DNA from: a virus
Reading direction: 5' to 3' (one strand)
Length of the DNA stretch: 33,512 bases
IMG/VR virus record: IMGVR_UViG_3300044729_000135
Span: 1-33,512 of that record
Shown: positions 15,220 through 21,959 of the stretch, one piece after another
Numbering within the stretch: position 1 is the stretch's first letter
How the letters are laid out: every line of letters begins with the position of its first letter
The notes under the pieces: model-generated
Seen by the model: the letters and a program-made list of their open reading frames with translations, nothing else
Told to the model about the DNA's origin: nothing
Databases searched by the model: none
Position numbers and translations under genes: made by a program

Positions 15220-15429
15220 TCAAGCCCCCATCAAAAGGAATGTTTGTTCAAATCCAACAGTACCACCACCACCGCCCACTGTGGTAAACGCTAATTGGCC
15301 TGAACCGTTTGTTGTCAACGCCTGACCGCTTGTACCATCTGCAACAGGCAATGTCAGTGTTACGTTACCGCTGGTTGGCGCTGCAAGGGTTACGACCCCT
15401 GCGCCTACATGATTTAATGGAATGGGCAT
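15220..15429 (-). CDS. 69-aa glycine-rich fibre-type fragment/protein
   Basis: Starts MPIPLNHVGAGVVTLAAPTS and continues GNVTLTLPVADGTSGQALTT, then NGSGQLAFTTVGGGGGTVGF. The segment VTLTLP-ADGT-GQ-L-TNGSGQL-FT is a well-known piece of phage tail-fibre and minor tail proteins, usually found inside longer chains. Here it stands alone with a GGAGG Shine-Dalgarno, so it is either a small separate fibre subunit or a remnant left by fibre rearrangement. The frame is intact and coupled to both neighbours. Confidence 0.65.
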   Translation of the reverse strand: MPIPLNHVGAGVVTLAAPTSGNVTLTLPVADGTSGQALTTNGSGQLAFTTVGGGGGTVGFEQTFLLMGA

Positions 15430-15693
15430 TTAGCAGTCCTCCGCATTTTCAAAACCAACTTGTTGCTTTAGATCAGCATACAAACCGTCTATCAGGTTAC
15501 CTGTAGGTGTTGGGCAATAGAAAGCGTGTTGTGCCACTTCCTGTGCGTTTGCATGACGGGCATCAGCATTGGCAGACACTGACACTTGGTATTGCACCTG
15601 ATCTTTGTTGCCAAAGATGTTGGTAATACGGGCATAAGCGTCTGCAAATGGAACGCCTACGTTGCTTGTGGGGATAGAGATTTTCAGAGCCAT
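15430..15693 (-). CDS. 87-aa protein, unknown
   Basis: Starts MALKISIPTSNVGVPFADAY and continues ARITNIFGNKDQVQYQVSVS. It has NADARHANAQEVAQHAFYCP in the middle and ends FENAEDC. It is a small mixed alpha/beta protein with two Cys. The opening (ALKI-IPT-NVGV--- DAYARI) recurs in small proteins beside phage fibre genes as far as I recall, function unknown. It overlaps the YadA-head-like gene by one base (TAATG) and touches the 69-aa gene with no gap, so it is cotranslated with the fibre block. Confidence 0.65.
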   Translation of the reverse strand: MALKISIPTSNVGVPFADAYARITNIFGNKDQVQYQVSVSANADARHANAQEVAQHAFYCPTPTGNLIDGLYADLKQQVGFENAEDC

Positions 15694-17027
15694 TAGTAGG
15701 TTACCTCAGTTGATTCAAGTTTGCACACCCATCGGATTGTGGTTGCTGCTTGTCCGGTTACTGTAACCGCCAAACCGCCGTTTGTTGTGTCAGCGGTAAC
15801 GGCAACAACCCACGCAGAAGCACCTGCATCTTGAGCAATGGTATTAAGTATGACTGCACCAACAATTGAAGTTGCTGCTGCGTTTGCACCACGTTTAATG
15901 GTGGCAATGAAATCCCAAGACTTTGTGTTGCCGCCGCCAGTTACGGTTGCAATGATGCTGCCCTTGACGTAGTAGGCGCTGTTGTTGGGTAGGATTACTT
16001 GGTTTTGTGTGCCAGCAGCGCCTGTGTTACTTCTAAGCCTTGTTGCGGTTGCGTCTGTGGTTTGACGACCAAGTAATAACGTAGCTGTTTGTTGAGCGCC
16101 TGCAAGAGCTGCAATTGGGCTAACTGATGCAGGCGCTACAAAGTTTCCGGCAATACCTCTTGTTGTTCCATAATTACCACCAAGAACAATAGAAGCATCG
16201 CCAGATGCTGTGTTAATTAAACCACCAACAACTGATGAATATGAATTAGTGGCACTGCAACCAAAACCGCCACCTATAAATGCAGAAGCATTACTTGCAT
16301 TATTTGCGTTCCCGCCAACAATGGCAGAGTCGCCGCCGCTTGCTGTGTTGCTTTGACCTCCAATAACAGCAGCATTTGTATTGCTTGCTGTGTTGACTTG
16401 ACCACCAACAACAGCAGCTTGGGTGCTACTTGATATATTATCTTGACCGCCTAGAGCAACTGACCGTTGCCCACTGGCGCTGTTAAAAAATCCAGCAAAG
16501 ACACCGGCAGAGTTTGAGGTAGCGTTATTGTTACTTCCTCCAATAATAGCGCAATTAGCCTCAGAAGCATTACTATTATCACTACAAATTACAACAGAAT
16601 TAGCGTTGTATGCACCCCTTGAAGACTGTGTTAATGACAACCATCCAGTTGCAATGGACGACTGGCCCGAATCGCCAATTGAAATACATTGTTTAGAGAA
16701 AACAAGGGTTAAAGATCCCCCTACACCAAGCGTGTATAACAAAGTATTAGTTCCGCCTCCAATTGTGCTTGCAGAGCGTATCTGTAATTTTTGATTGGAA
16801 GAACTAAACCCTTGATTAAGAATCGTAATTGATTTACCGTCAATTGGTGCGGTTGGTAAATAAACATTAACGGGAGCGTTACTTATATTTCCACCCGTTC
16901 TAAATAATTGAATGGGAGCGCAATCATCTGTGAGATATATTGAATTTGAAGTAGAGCCGTTCTGAACTCTAAATGAATCCCAGACCTGAATTGCAGGCGT
17001 GTTTTCGGATGCAAAGCCCGTAAACAT
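15693..17027 (-). CDS. tail spike/fibre with YadA-head-like repeats, 444 aa
   Basis: The N-terminal 140 residues form a beta-rich module (VWDSFRVQNGSTSNSIYLTD). Residues about 160-290 consist of 15-residue repeats such as AAVVGGQVNTASNTN, AAVIGGQSNTASGGD and SAIVGGNANNASNAS. These match the left-handed parallel beta-roll repeats of trimeric autotransporter (YadA-type) heads: small residues, one G pair and an N-x-AS turn per unit. The C-terminal 150 residues form a beta domain (AYYVKGSIIATVTGGGNTKS). The region around 16150-17000 is A/T-richer than the structural genes. Likely a trimeric host-binding protein. It has one-base overlaps on both ends. Confidence 0.75.
   Translation of the reverse strand: MFTGFASENTPAIQVWDSFRVQNGSTSNSIYLTDDCAPIQLFRTGGNISNAPVNVYLPTAPIDGKSITILNQGFSSSNQKLQIRSASTIGGGTNTLLYTLGVGGSLTLVFSKQCISIGDSGQSSIATGWLSLTQSSRGAYNANSVVICSDNSNASEANCAIIGGSNNNATSNSAGVFAGFFNSASGQRSVALGGQDNISSSTQAAVVGGQVNTASNTNAAVIGGQSNTASGGDSAIVGGNANNASNASAFIGGGFGCSATNSYSSVVGGLINTASGDASIVLGGNYGTTRGIAGNFVAPASVSPIAALAGAQQTATLLLGRQTTDATATRLRSNTGAAGTQNQVILPNNSAYYVKGSIIATVTGGGNTKSWDFIATIKRGANAAATSIVGAVILNTIAQDAGASAWVVAVTADTTNGGLAVTVTGQAATTIRWVCKLESTEVTY
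16150..16540 (-). repeat. 45-bp-class coding repeat, YadA-head-like
   Basis: About seven to eight consecutive units of roughly 45 bp encode VVGGQ-NTAS--- turns inside the 444-aa gene. Unit length stays near 15 residues with one 16-residue unit (FIGGGFGCSATNSYS region). DNA identity between units is moderate. Confidence 0.65.
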
Positions 17028-17470
17028 CAGTAATCTCCACCAATAGCAGTCAGGTGGAAACCTGCGGCTACTGCTGTGCCGAATGTGGCGTACACACGAT
17101 AACCCGGAGCCAAACTAATGCCCATAGGCAAAACAATGTCTGGAAGTTCTGCTGTTTGCGATACCGTTGTAGAAGACAATGTTCGCTCAAGATACAGCGT
17201 ATTGTTGGCTGCTGTTGTTGTTACAGAACCATTGTTGATCCAGATGCGGATAACAGTTTGCACGTTAGTGCCAAGCGCCCTGACCTTGATGAAGTCAAGC
17301 CGTGAACCTTCCACAGCGCCAGCCGTTTCAATCGGGCCGTAGATCGTTCCAGCAGTCAGGTCGGTCGTTGTGTTGGCTGTTAAGCCGGGAGTACCTGCGG
17401 TCGCGGCTGTTCCGCTTACCCAAGAGTTAACAGGGATCAGCGGGAAAATAGGGTTTGTGTTCTGTGCCAT
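17027..17470 (-). CDS. 147-aa virion-associated protein, unknown
   Basis: Starts MAQNTNPIFPLIPVNSWVSG and continues TAATAGTPGLTANTTTDLTA. The remainder is beta-rich with RLDFIKVRALGTNVQTVIRI and LPMGISLAPGYRVYATFGTA near the C-terminus. This pattern (KVRALGTN--TV-RIWINNG, LPPGY-V-ATFGT) is frequent in uncultured phage tail regions without a known role. It follows the 148-aa gene with zero gap and overlaps the next gene by TGATG. No Cys or membrane segment is present. A minor tail or fibre-associated protein is inferred. Confidence 0.7.
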   Translation of the reverse strand: MAQNTNPIFPLIPVNSWVSGTAATAGTPGLTANTTTDLTAGTIYGPIETAGAVEGSRLDFIKVRALGTNVQTVIRIWINNGSVTTTAANNTLYLERTLSSTTVSQTAELPDIVLPMGISLAPGYRVYATFGTAVAAGFHLTAIGGDY

Positions 17471-17917
17471 TTACATTGCTCCAATTGACCAAGATTGTAA
17501 TTTGGGGATAGGTGATGAAGTACCGCCACTTGCTGCTTGAAAGGTCGCAGCCGCATTGGGTCCATTAGAGGTCAGCACCTGCCCTGCCGTGCCAAATCCA
17601 TTGCTTGAGGCAACAGCATATTCACCGGGATATGTGACAAAAACGTCTTTGCTGTTTGCGCTAAAGCTGACCGCCGATCCACTATTGCTGGACTCAAGAA
17701 TAGTGTCTCGGCTTAGTGTGGTTCCGCTTGAGGTGTACGTGCCAATGCCCACCTCCCATGTACCGGCGGCAGAGTCAACAATTGCGTAATAAGTGGCGTT
17801 GGCATCGCCAACAACAGAGAAAGACTGAAAGCCCGAAACTGCACCCGCTAAAGTTAAGGTGCCCGTGCCAGCAGTGGTGCTGGTTTCTTTTACCCTGTCT
17901 TTAAGAACCAAAGCCAT
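17471..17917 (-). CDS. 148-aa fibre-type protein (MALVLKDRVKE family)
   Basis: Starts MALVLKDRVKETSTTAGTGT and continues LTLAGAVSGFQSFSVVGDAN. ATYYAIVDSAAGTWEVGIGT and then RDTILESSNSGSAVSFSANS-KDVFVTYP complete a domain that is very common in uncultured phages, alone or as the N-terminal module of fibres. The C-terminus has GFGTAGQVLTSNGPNAAATF, the usual linker type. An AAGGGG ribosome binding site lies five bases before the ATG, directly behind the T-tract of a hairpin. It is the first gene of the fibre block. A tail-proximal fibre base or attachment module is inferred. Confidence 0.75.
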   Translation of the reverse strand: MALVLKDRVKETSTTAGTGTLTLAGAVSGFQSFSVVGDANATYYAIVDSAAGTWEVGIGTYTSSGTTLSRDTILESSNSGSAVSFSANSKDVFVTYPGEYAVASSNGFGTAGQVLTSNGPNAAATFQAASGGTSSPIPKLQSWSIGAM

Positions 17918-17928
17918 TTCTACCCCTT

Positions 17929-17956
17929 AAAAACAGGCACCCGCCGTGGCGGGTGC
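17929..17956 (-). terminator. hairpin with T-tract before the fibre block
   Basis: On the minus strand GCACCCGCC and GGCGGGTGC form a nine-pair inverted repeat (eight pairs with a tetraloop), followed by TGTTTTT. It lies 25 bases after the stop of the 191-aa gene. The T run joins AAGGGG, the ribosome binding site of the 148-aa gene, so it separates the tail block from the fibre block without leaving room for a promoter downstream of it. Confidence 0.75.
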
Positions 17957-17981
17957 TGTGCTATGCCTAAGCAGCGTCCGC

Positions 17982-18557
17982 TTAACCTGCCAAGGAGAAG
18001 GTATAAGTGACGTTCAGTGTGTCACCAGACACCACCGAGCGGTCGCCGGGAGACTGGAAGTCGGCAGCCGAGAACAACACACCAGTCGAGCCGCCAGCAG
18101 TGTTGTTGCTGGTCAGGAACGCGCCGCCAACAGTTTGAGTGGAGGTGATTGAGAACGAAGCTGGGCTTGCAGTGTTGGTCACGACCGATGGGTTGGCGTT
18201 GGTTGCAGCAGCAAACGTGGCTGTTGGGCGGTTACCGGAGTAAGGAGTAACCTCAGTCCAGCCAGCGTGCGAGGCCATTGTGTCGCCAGCAGCAGGGGTG
18301 TTGGAAGCGCCAGCGCCATACAGGCCAATGTACCAAGTGGTAATCTGTGCTGTGCTGGTCAGGGCCGTGCCAGCCATGTACTGCAGGCCCACGTTGACCA
18401 CGAGGTTGCTCTCTTCAGCAGACCATTTGAGGTTGCCGTCTTTGTCAAAGCACTCCAGCAGGAATCGACCTGTGGCTTTGGCAGTTTCGGTGTGCTTAGT
18501 GCCTGCGATCAGACCGCCACAGACGGCATCAGAGGCTTTTGCAATTTCGTTGGACAT
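17982..18557 (-). CDS. tail-associated structural protein, 191 aa
   Basis: The start is ATG 18557, with AAGGAA seven bases upstream. The open frame extends further to 18749, but that extension is Arg/Leu-rich noise from another frame of the 135-aa gene. It starts MSNEIAKASDAVCGGLIAGT and has GRFLLECFDKDGNLKWSAEE, then NLVVNVGLQYMAGTAL and TTWYIGLYGAGAS. Later GWTEVTPYSGNRPTATFAAA and VTNTASPASFSITSTQTVGG appear. These blocks are very regular in uncultured phage genomes, where the protein is regarded as structural without a proven place. A hairpin follows its stop, suggesting a separately tuned transcript end. Function unknown. Confidence 0.7.
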   Translation of the reverse strand: MSNEIAKASDAVCGGLIAGTKHTETAKATGRFLLECFDKDGNLKWSAEESNLVVNVGLQYMAGTALTSTAQITTWYIGLYGAGASNTPAAGDTMASHAGWTEVTPYSGNRPTATFAAATNANPSVVTNTASPASFSITSTQTVGGAFLTSNNTAGGSTGVLFSAADFQSPGDRSVVSGDTLNVTYTFSLAG

Positions 18558-18567
18558 GATGGTTTCC

Positions 18568-18975
18568 TTATGAAAATCGGATGAGCGCCGAAGTCGCCGT
18601 GTTTGCGGGCATCTGCACAGTGAAAGAAGTGGTTGCCGTTTTATCAGCACCAAAATCCAATACCGCCACAGCAAGATTGCCAAGGCTTGTATTGTAGATG
18701 AGCGCTCCACGCGCTGTAAAGTTGGCTGGATTCCACGTCGTGTCGGCAAAATCCAAATAGGCTGTTGTGCCCGACTGCTGCACCGTCACGCCGGTCAGAA
18801 TGTTTCCACCCGCTGCGTAGCCTGTGCCAACAACCTCGTTGGCTGTGCTGTACACCAACGTGTCAGCATTGAGGTCCGCTTCGGCTGTGTACAGCGCCAT
18901 TTTGAGCGTGCCGGTAGCCAAATGCTGAAGCGCAATGAACTTCGCTTGCGTGGTAAGGGTTTGTTGAAATGACAT
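18568..18975 (-). CDS. tail-associated structural protein, 135 aa
   Basis: Starts MSFQQTLTTQAKFIALQHLA and continues TGTLKMALYTAEADLNADTL. GYAAGGNILTGVTVQQSGTT is followed by AYLDFADTTWNPANFTARGA and a terminal VQMPANTATSALIRFS. The domain is a known but uncharacterised module of phage tail regions. Its start overlaps the upstream adaptor-like gene by one base (CTGATG), and its TAA is part of TAAGGAA for the next gene. Together with the 191-aa protein it forms a pair that probably acts in the same tail substructure (inference from constant neighbourhood in my memory of such genomes). Confidence 0.7.
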   Translation of the reverse strand: MSFQQTLTTQAKFIALQHLATGTLKMALYTAEADLNADTLVYSTANEVVGTGYAAGGNILTGVTVQQSGTTAYLDFADTTWNPANFTARGALIYNTSLGNLAVAVLDFGADKTATTSFTVQMPANTATSALIRFS

Positions 18976-19634
18976 CAGTTAACCTGCGTGCGAACTTGGC
19001 CGTTACGATATGCGTCGCCACGCTGCTTGCCGTCTGCCAAGTTCTTGTACAGAGCAATTGCTTGAACGTACCGATCTTGGTACAGCTTAACCATGTCTGG
19101 CTCGCCCTTCATGTAGGTCAGCGCCTCGCACATGGTTCCGTACAGCAACACAGAATCAAAGTTGTCGCCCAACCAAGTGCGGCCATCAGGGGCATCCACA
19201 ATTGATTCTGGGTATGCGTAGTAGTGCAACTCGGCGTTGTACATAATGTCAGGCGTTGGGCCGACAATAAAAGTCAACTCATCCTGATTGGTCGATACCG
19301 GACCAAAGATGGCGTAATGCTTGGGCTTGCCAGTGGTGGCGGGGTTGGGGTATGCCTGACGGATGAAGTTCACATCCTTGTCCAGCAAATACTCATACGC
19401 GCCACCAGCAACTGGATAAATAGCCAAACTGTAGACGGAGAAAAAATCCGCAGGACAGTTCAGGTACTTGTTGCCAGCAGACAACGATCCGGTCACGTTC
19501 TTGCGCTGGTTCGCTGGCTGAGCAACGTTAAAGATGCGCTGCTCGGCTTGGCGGATGAACGTGTCAATATCCACCTTTGCGAAAACGTTTTCGCAATAGT
19601 TTTGAACAGCGGTGACCAGTTCGTTGTACGTCAT
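18975..19634 (-). CDS. gp4/gp11-like neck adaptor protein, 219 aa (cassette 1)
   Basis: Starts MTYNELVTAVQNYCENVFAK, then VDIDTFIRQAEQRIFNVAQP. This is the N-terminal helical pattern shared by phage neck adaptors (compare MTYLQLINDVLVRLRE at 1502). The beta-rich middle has CPADFFSVYSLAIYPVAGGA and KHYAIFGPVSTNQDELTFIV. The C-terminal helices contain LYGTMCEALTYMKGEPDMVK and YVQAIALYKNLADGKQRGDA. It probably forms a ring between portal and tail. It differs from the 234-aa protein two genes upstream, so a two-ring neck is plausible. It starts three bases after the stop of the 90-aa gene. Assignment is by pattern only. Confidence 0.6.
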   Translation of the reverse strand: MTYNELVTAVQNYCENVFAKVDIDTFIRQAEQRIFNVAQPANQRKNVTGSLSAGNKYLNCPADFFSVYSLAIYPVAGGAYEYLLDKDVNFIRQAYPNPATTGKPKHYAIFGPVSTNQDELTFIVGPTPDIMYNAELHYYAYPESIVDAPDGRTWLGDNFDSVLLYGTMCEALTYMKGEPDMVKLYQDRYVQAIALYKNLADGKQRGDAYRNGQVRTQVN

Positions 19635-19637
19635 GTT

Positions 19638-19910
19638 TTATGCCATCGGGCCTCGAGCCATTGTGCCTTTTGTAGCGCAACCAGTACCACGGATTTTAAT
19701 GCCGCTGGTCTTGACGTTGTCTGCAGCAGGATCGCCAGCACTCACGCGTGGAACGGCGGTGTAGCGCGTCATCTTGTTAGCGGCCAAGGTGTTGGGGTCT
19801 TGCATGACCTTCATGCCTGCTCCGGGCTTGCCGTCCATTGTGTGCGGCTTGGCATAAACGCTGGCTTGACCAACTTCTTTGCCCATCATTTTTTGACTGA
19901 ATTTAGCCAT
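19638..19910 (-). CDS. 90-aa basic Gly/Met-rich protein (GIKIRGTG-ATKGTMARGPMA tail)
   Basis: Starts MAKFSQKMMGKEVGQASVYA. The C-terminus SGIKIRGTGCATKGTMARGP-MA is one I recognise from short proteins in uncultured freshwater and marine phages, function unknown. ATKGT/MARG resembles the DGIA-x-KGKT-x-G motif of four neighbours. It is rich in Lys, Gly and Met and has one Cys. GCGAGG serves as ribosome binding site, two-base gap to the gene upstream. It lies between head-completion and neck genes, so a small connector or internal head component is possible. Confidence 0.65.
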   Translation of the reverse strand: MAKFSQKMMGKEVGQASVYAKPHTMDGKPGAGMKVMQDPNTLAANKMTRYTAVPRVSAGDPAADNVKTSGIKIRGTGCATKGTMARGPMA

Positions 19911-19912
19911 GA

Positions 19913-20107
19913 TTAACCTCGCTTTTGTGCTGCGACCTTAGCCAAACCACGGCCCATAGTCTTCATGTCAATGTTGCGCTTGCCGCCACCGCTTTTACCG
20001 GGTTTGCCGCCCATAAGCTCTTTGGCTATGGGGCCGCTGTCGCCCAAGTTTCTACCCTCTGTTTTACCTTGCTTGGCGATGCCATCAGCAGATCGTGTGA
20101 AAGCCAT
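19913..20107 (-). CDS. 64-aa basic protein with N-terminal ADGIAKQGKTEG motif
   Basis: Starts MAFTRSADGIAKQGKTEGRN, then LGDSGPIAKELMGGKPGKSG and GGKRNIDMKTMGRGLAKVAA. The RSADGIA-x-QGKT-x-G motif here stands at the N-terminus, while in the 154-, 336- and 76-aa proteins the same motif is C-terminal. It is strongly basic, has no Cys and is likely disordered in part. A TAAGGAG ribosome binding site lies at the proper distance. Function unknown; binding of DNA or of a shared partner through the motif is inferred. Confidence 0.65.
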   Translation of the reverse strand: MAFTRSADGIAKQGKTEGRNLGDSGPIAKELMGGKPGKSGGGKRNIDMKTMGRGLAKVAAQKRG

Positions 20108-20117
20108 AATTTACTCC

Positions 20118-20507
20118 TTAATTCGTTACCACAGTAACTGTACCAATAAACCCGATTGCCACCAAGTCGTTTGGCGTCAATGCCACATCAAAAAAGCTGG
20201 CCCCGCCTACGGGGGACCATCCCCATTGAATGTCTCTTGAGCCGCCAGACAGGTTGCCATCATCGTTTAAACCAGACGTCACGTAGGTTGTATCTCTGCG
20301 TGGGTTCCTGAGCGCCTGCGGGTCGTCTACAGGGAACGTTCCAAGCATCAACTGCGGCTGATCAGGGTCCCAACACTCAGGACACACCAGCAACTGATAC
20401 CTGCGCTGCTTGATGATTTCCGTTCTGAGCTGTTTGAGTTTGTATTGCTGACCACAGCGGTCGCACATAGCAATCGCTTTGTGGCCTGCTGCAAACCGGT
20501 TTGACAT
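20118..20507 (-). CDS. zinc-ribbon protein, 129 aa
   Basis: Starts MSNRFAAGHKAIAMCDRCGQ, then QYKLKQLRTEIIKQRRYQLL and VCPECWDPDQPQ. C15-x2-C18 and C42-x2-C45 form a two-knuckle zinc ribbon with a basic stretch between. The second half (LRNPRRDTTYVTSGLNDDGN) is hydrophilic and ends in a beta segment TVTVVTN. This type lies next to gp4-like neck genes in uncultured phages. It overlaps the adaptor gene by one base (TGATG). Metal binding is near certain from the motif. The role (head completion, DNA contact) is inferred. Confidence 0.7.
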   Translation of the reverse strand: MSNRFAAGHKAIAMCDRCGQQYKLKQLRTEIIKQRRYQLLVCPECWDPDQPQLMLGTFPVDDPQALRNPRRDTTYVTSGLNDDGNLSGGSRDIQWGWSPVGGASFFDVALTPNDLVAIGFIGTVTVVTN

Positions 20508-21211
20508 CAGTAGCCACCGTTTCCAATGTGCATTGGACGTGGAACAAACCTGACTGACGCCTTCTCGCGGTCTTCAGTCGAAGCCAATTCCCAAGCCTCG
20601 TCATACTGTTGCTTCAGGATTTGCAGGCGGTCAATTGCTCCGGGAATCTTTAAGGCAAGGTGGTAGGCCAAGCCAGCCGTCATCGCTTCGTAAAAGCGGA
20701 AAGGCATATCCATTGTGTTTACACCACCACCAGCATCTTCGATGCGGCGCAGACGCCAGTACACAAACACGTATGGCTGTGAGTTATCTGGCACGGGCCA
20801 CACAGTGATACGTGGCGCGTCAGTCAAACGCTCAATCCAAACTTGAATCGGACGAGCTTGCTGCAGCTTGTTGGGGATCGTTGCGTATGTAGAGACGCTG
20901 ATCCGGGTGATGGTCAGGTCGGCCTGCGTCGAGGCGTTGCCTGCACCTGTCCGAATGACGTGCTCCAGCAAATCTACAGTGTCGGCTGGTAGGTTGTACG
21001 TCGCTTGGCCGGGAACCAAATTAATTGATCCCTGCTCGTACGTGAACATGTTTAAACCACGGTTTGCCCACTGGGCGAACATTAGGTTCAAAGACCGGCT
21101 GGCTGTGCGCAGGTCGTAGCCCGTGCGCAACTCACCACCAGCGCGTTCAAACGCCTCCTCCACGATCTCCGTGAGGTCCATGTTGAACGCTGTGGTGCCT
21201 GATGTAGTCAT
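20507..21211 (-). CDS. P22 gp4-like head-to-tail adaptor, 234 aa (cassette 1)
   Basis: Contains MDLTEIVEEAFERAGGELRT, then YDLRTASRSLNLMFAQWANR. A middle block reads LVPGQATYNLPADTVDLLEH-VIR, then ITVWPVPDN and PFRFYEAMTAGLAYHLALKI. The order helix pair, GQ--Y-LP-D----- E-V-R strand, WPVPD, then a helical AL-YHLALK segment is that of head-to-tail adaptors of the P22 gp4 type. It should bind under the portal and complete DNA retention. The start overlaps the upstream gene stop by ATGA. It is distinct in sequence from the adaptors at 855-1502 and 18975-19634. No lytic transglycosylase motif is seen, although P22 gp4 has such activity. Confidence 0.7.
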   Translation of the reverse strand: MTTSGTTAFNMDLTEIVEEAFERAGGELRTGYDLRTASRSLNLMFAQWANRGLNMFTYEQGSINLVPGQATYNLPADTVDLLEHVIRTGAGNASTQADLTITRISVSTYATIPNKLQQARPIQVWIERLTDAPRITVWPVPDNSQPYVFVYWRLRRIEDAGGGVNTMDMPFRFYEAMTAGLAYHLALKIPGAIDRLQILKQQYDEAWELASTEDREKASVRFVPRPMHIGNGGY

Positions 21212-21441
21212 CTGAAGCTCGCTGTCTTTTTGGCGATGGTCTTAGGCTGGGCCACAAACTGTTTGCCAGCTGCCTTACCAGCACGTTTGGCTCTTGTGGT
21301 GGCCGCATATTCTGCGGGGCTAAGCGATTTTATCGCCTTCTCCGGCAAATAACGCTCACCTGTTTTTGAAGACGGCTTTCCACTCTTAGTGCGCCATTTC
21401 TGGTCGCCCCAGTCTTTGAGGGATTGCTGTGGAGCCTTCAT
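21208..21441 (-). CDS. 77-aa basic protein (KWRTKSGKPS--TGERYLPEKA type)
   Basis: Start set at ATG 21441, one base after the stop of the upstream gene. A longer in-frame version would overlap that gene. It starts MKAPQQSLKDWGDQKWRTKS, continues GKPSSKTGERYLPEKAIKSL and contains SPAEYAATTRAKRAGKAAGK. I recall this block as a piece of a small phage/virus protein family (DUF5872-like, from memory) in which it can sit on the same chain as the module of the gene just upstream. It is highly basic, without Cys. The adjacency suggests one split function. Role unknown. Confidence 0.7.
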   Translation of the reverse strand: MKAPQQSLKDWGDQKWRTKSGKPSSKTGERYLPEKAIKSLSPAEYAATTRAKRAGKAAGKQFVAQPKTIAKKTASFR

Positions 21442-21442
21442 C

Positions 21443-21718
21443 CTAGTCCCTGTACCCGCCACCAGCGGCCTTGTACTTTTTAGCCACAAGCTGGGCTTTA
21501 CGAGCAGACCACTGGCCTGCGCCTGTGCCCTGCGTTGCAGCCGCTTTGACTTGGCTCACAATCCGCTTGCGCAACTCGGGTTTGGTGTAGTTGCCAGCCG
21601 CATTGACTTTGCCGCCTTCAGCGTACTGCGTGAAGTCGGTGTCATCCCGGCGAGCCTTACGCACACCTTTGGGCATCTTGGAGGGGTTAATGGCCCCCAT
21701 GCCACGACTGGCTAACAT
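21443..21718 (-). CDS. 91-aa basic protein with GQWSARKAQLVAKKYKAAGGGY module
   Basis: Starts MLASRGMGAINPSKMPKGVR and ends with the block GAGQWSARKAQLVAKKYKAA plus GGGYRD. The [KG]xGQWSARKAQL---- YK--GGGY pattern is found in many phages and some large viruses (DUF5872-like, from memory), without known function. The middle TQYAEGGKVNAAGNYTKPEL carries an EGGKV motif like those in the neighbouring GGSV proteins. It starts one base after the 76-aa gene stop (TGATATG). A helical, Lys/Arg-rich domain suggests nucleic-acid contact, which is inferred. Confidence 0.75.
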   Translation of the reverse strand: MLASRGMGAINPSKMPKGVRKARRDDTDFTQYAEGGKVNAAGNYTKPELRKRIVSQVKAAATQGTGAGQWSARKAQLVAKKYKAAGGGYRD

Positions 21719-21719
21719 A

Positions 21720-21950
21720 TCAGCACATCCCGCCGCCAGCCATTACCACCCTTTTGCCTCTGGTGTGGGCTTTGGTGATGCAGCCATCGGCGCGAGTAAC
21801 ACTGCCACCACTGGCGTATTTCTTTGGCTTGCGTGGCTTGGGAGCCGAGCCGCCATCGATGTCTTGAGGAGGAGGCAGACCGGAGTCTTCTGTGTAAACA
21901 CCATCTTGCAAGCCACGGGGGCCCTTCTTCTTCATCATCATGTCATTCAT
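21720..21950 (-). CDS. 76-aa basic protein with GGSV-RADG tail
   Basis: Starts MNDMMMKKKGPRGLQDGVYT and has LPPPQDIDGGSAPKPRKPKK, then YASGGSVTRADGCITKAHTR and GKRVVMAGGGMC. The GGSV-TRADGC-TK-HT-GK sequence is the shared motif found with DGIA-x-KGKT in the two genes upstream. The C-terminal Cys after a Gly-Met run resembles the GGKAC end of the 154-aa protein. A TAAGGAG ribosome binding site overlaps the stop of the 336-aa gene. No fold can be assigned. Likely partly disordered. Confidence 0.65.
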   Translation of the reverse strand: MNDMMMKKKGPRGLQDGVYTEDSGLPPPQDIDGGSAPKPRKPKKYASGGSVTRADGCITKAHTRGKRVVMAGGGMC

Positions 21951-21959
21951 GTTAGCTCC

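Noticed and set aside
18558-18749. N-terminal extension of the 191-aa tail protein
   Set aside because: The added 64 residues are an out-of-frame reading of the 135-aa gene; the ATG at 18557 has a good Shine-Dalgarno and the expected N-terminus.
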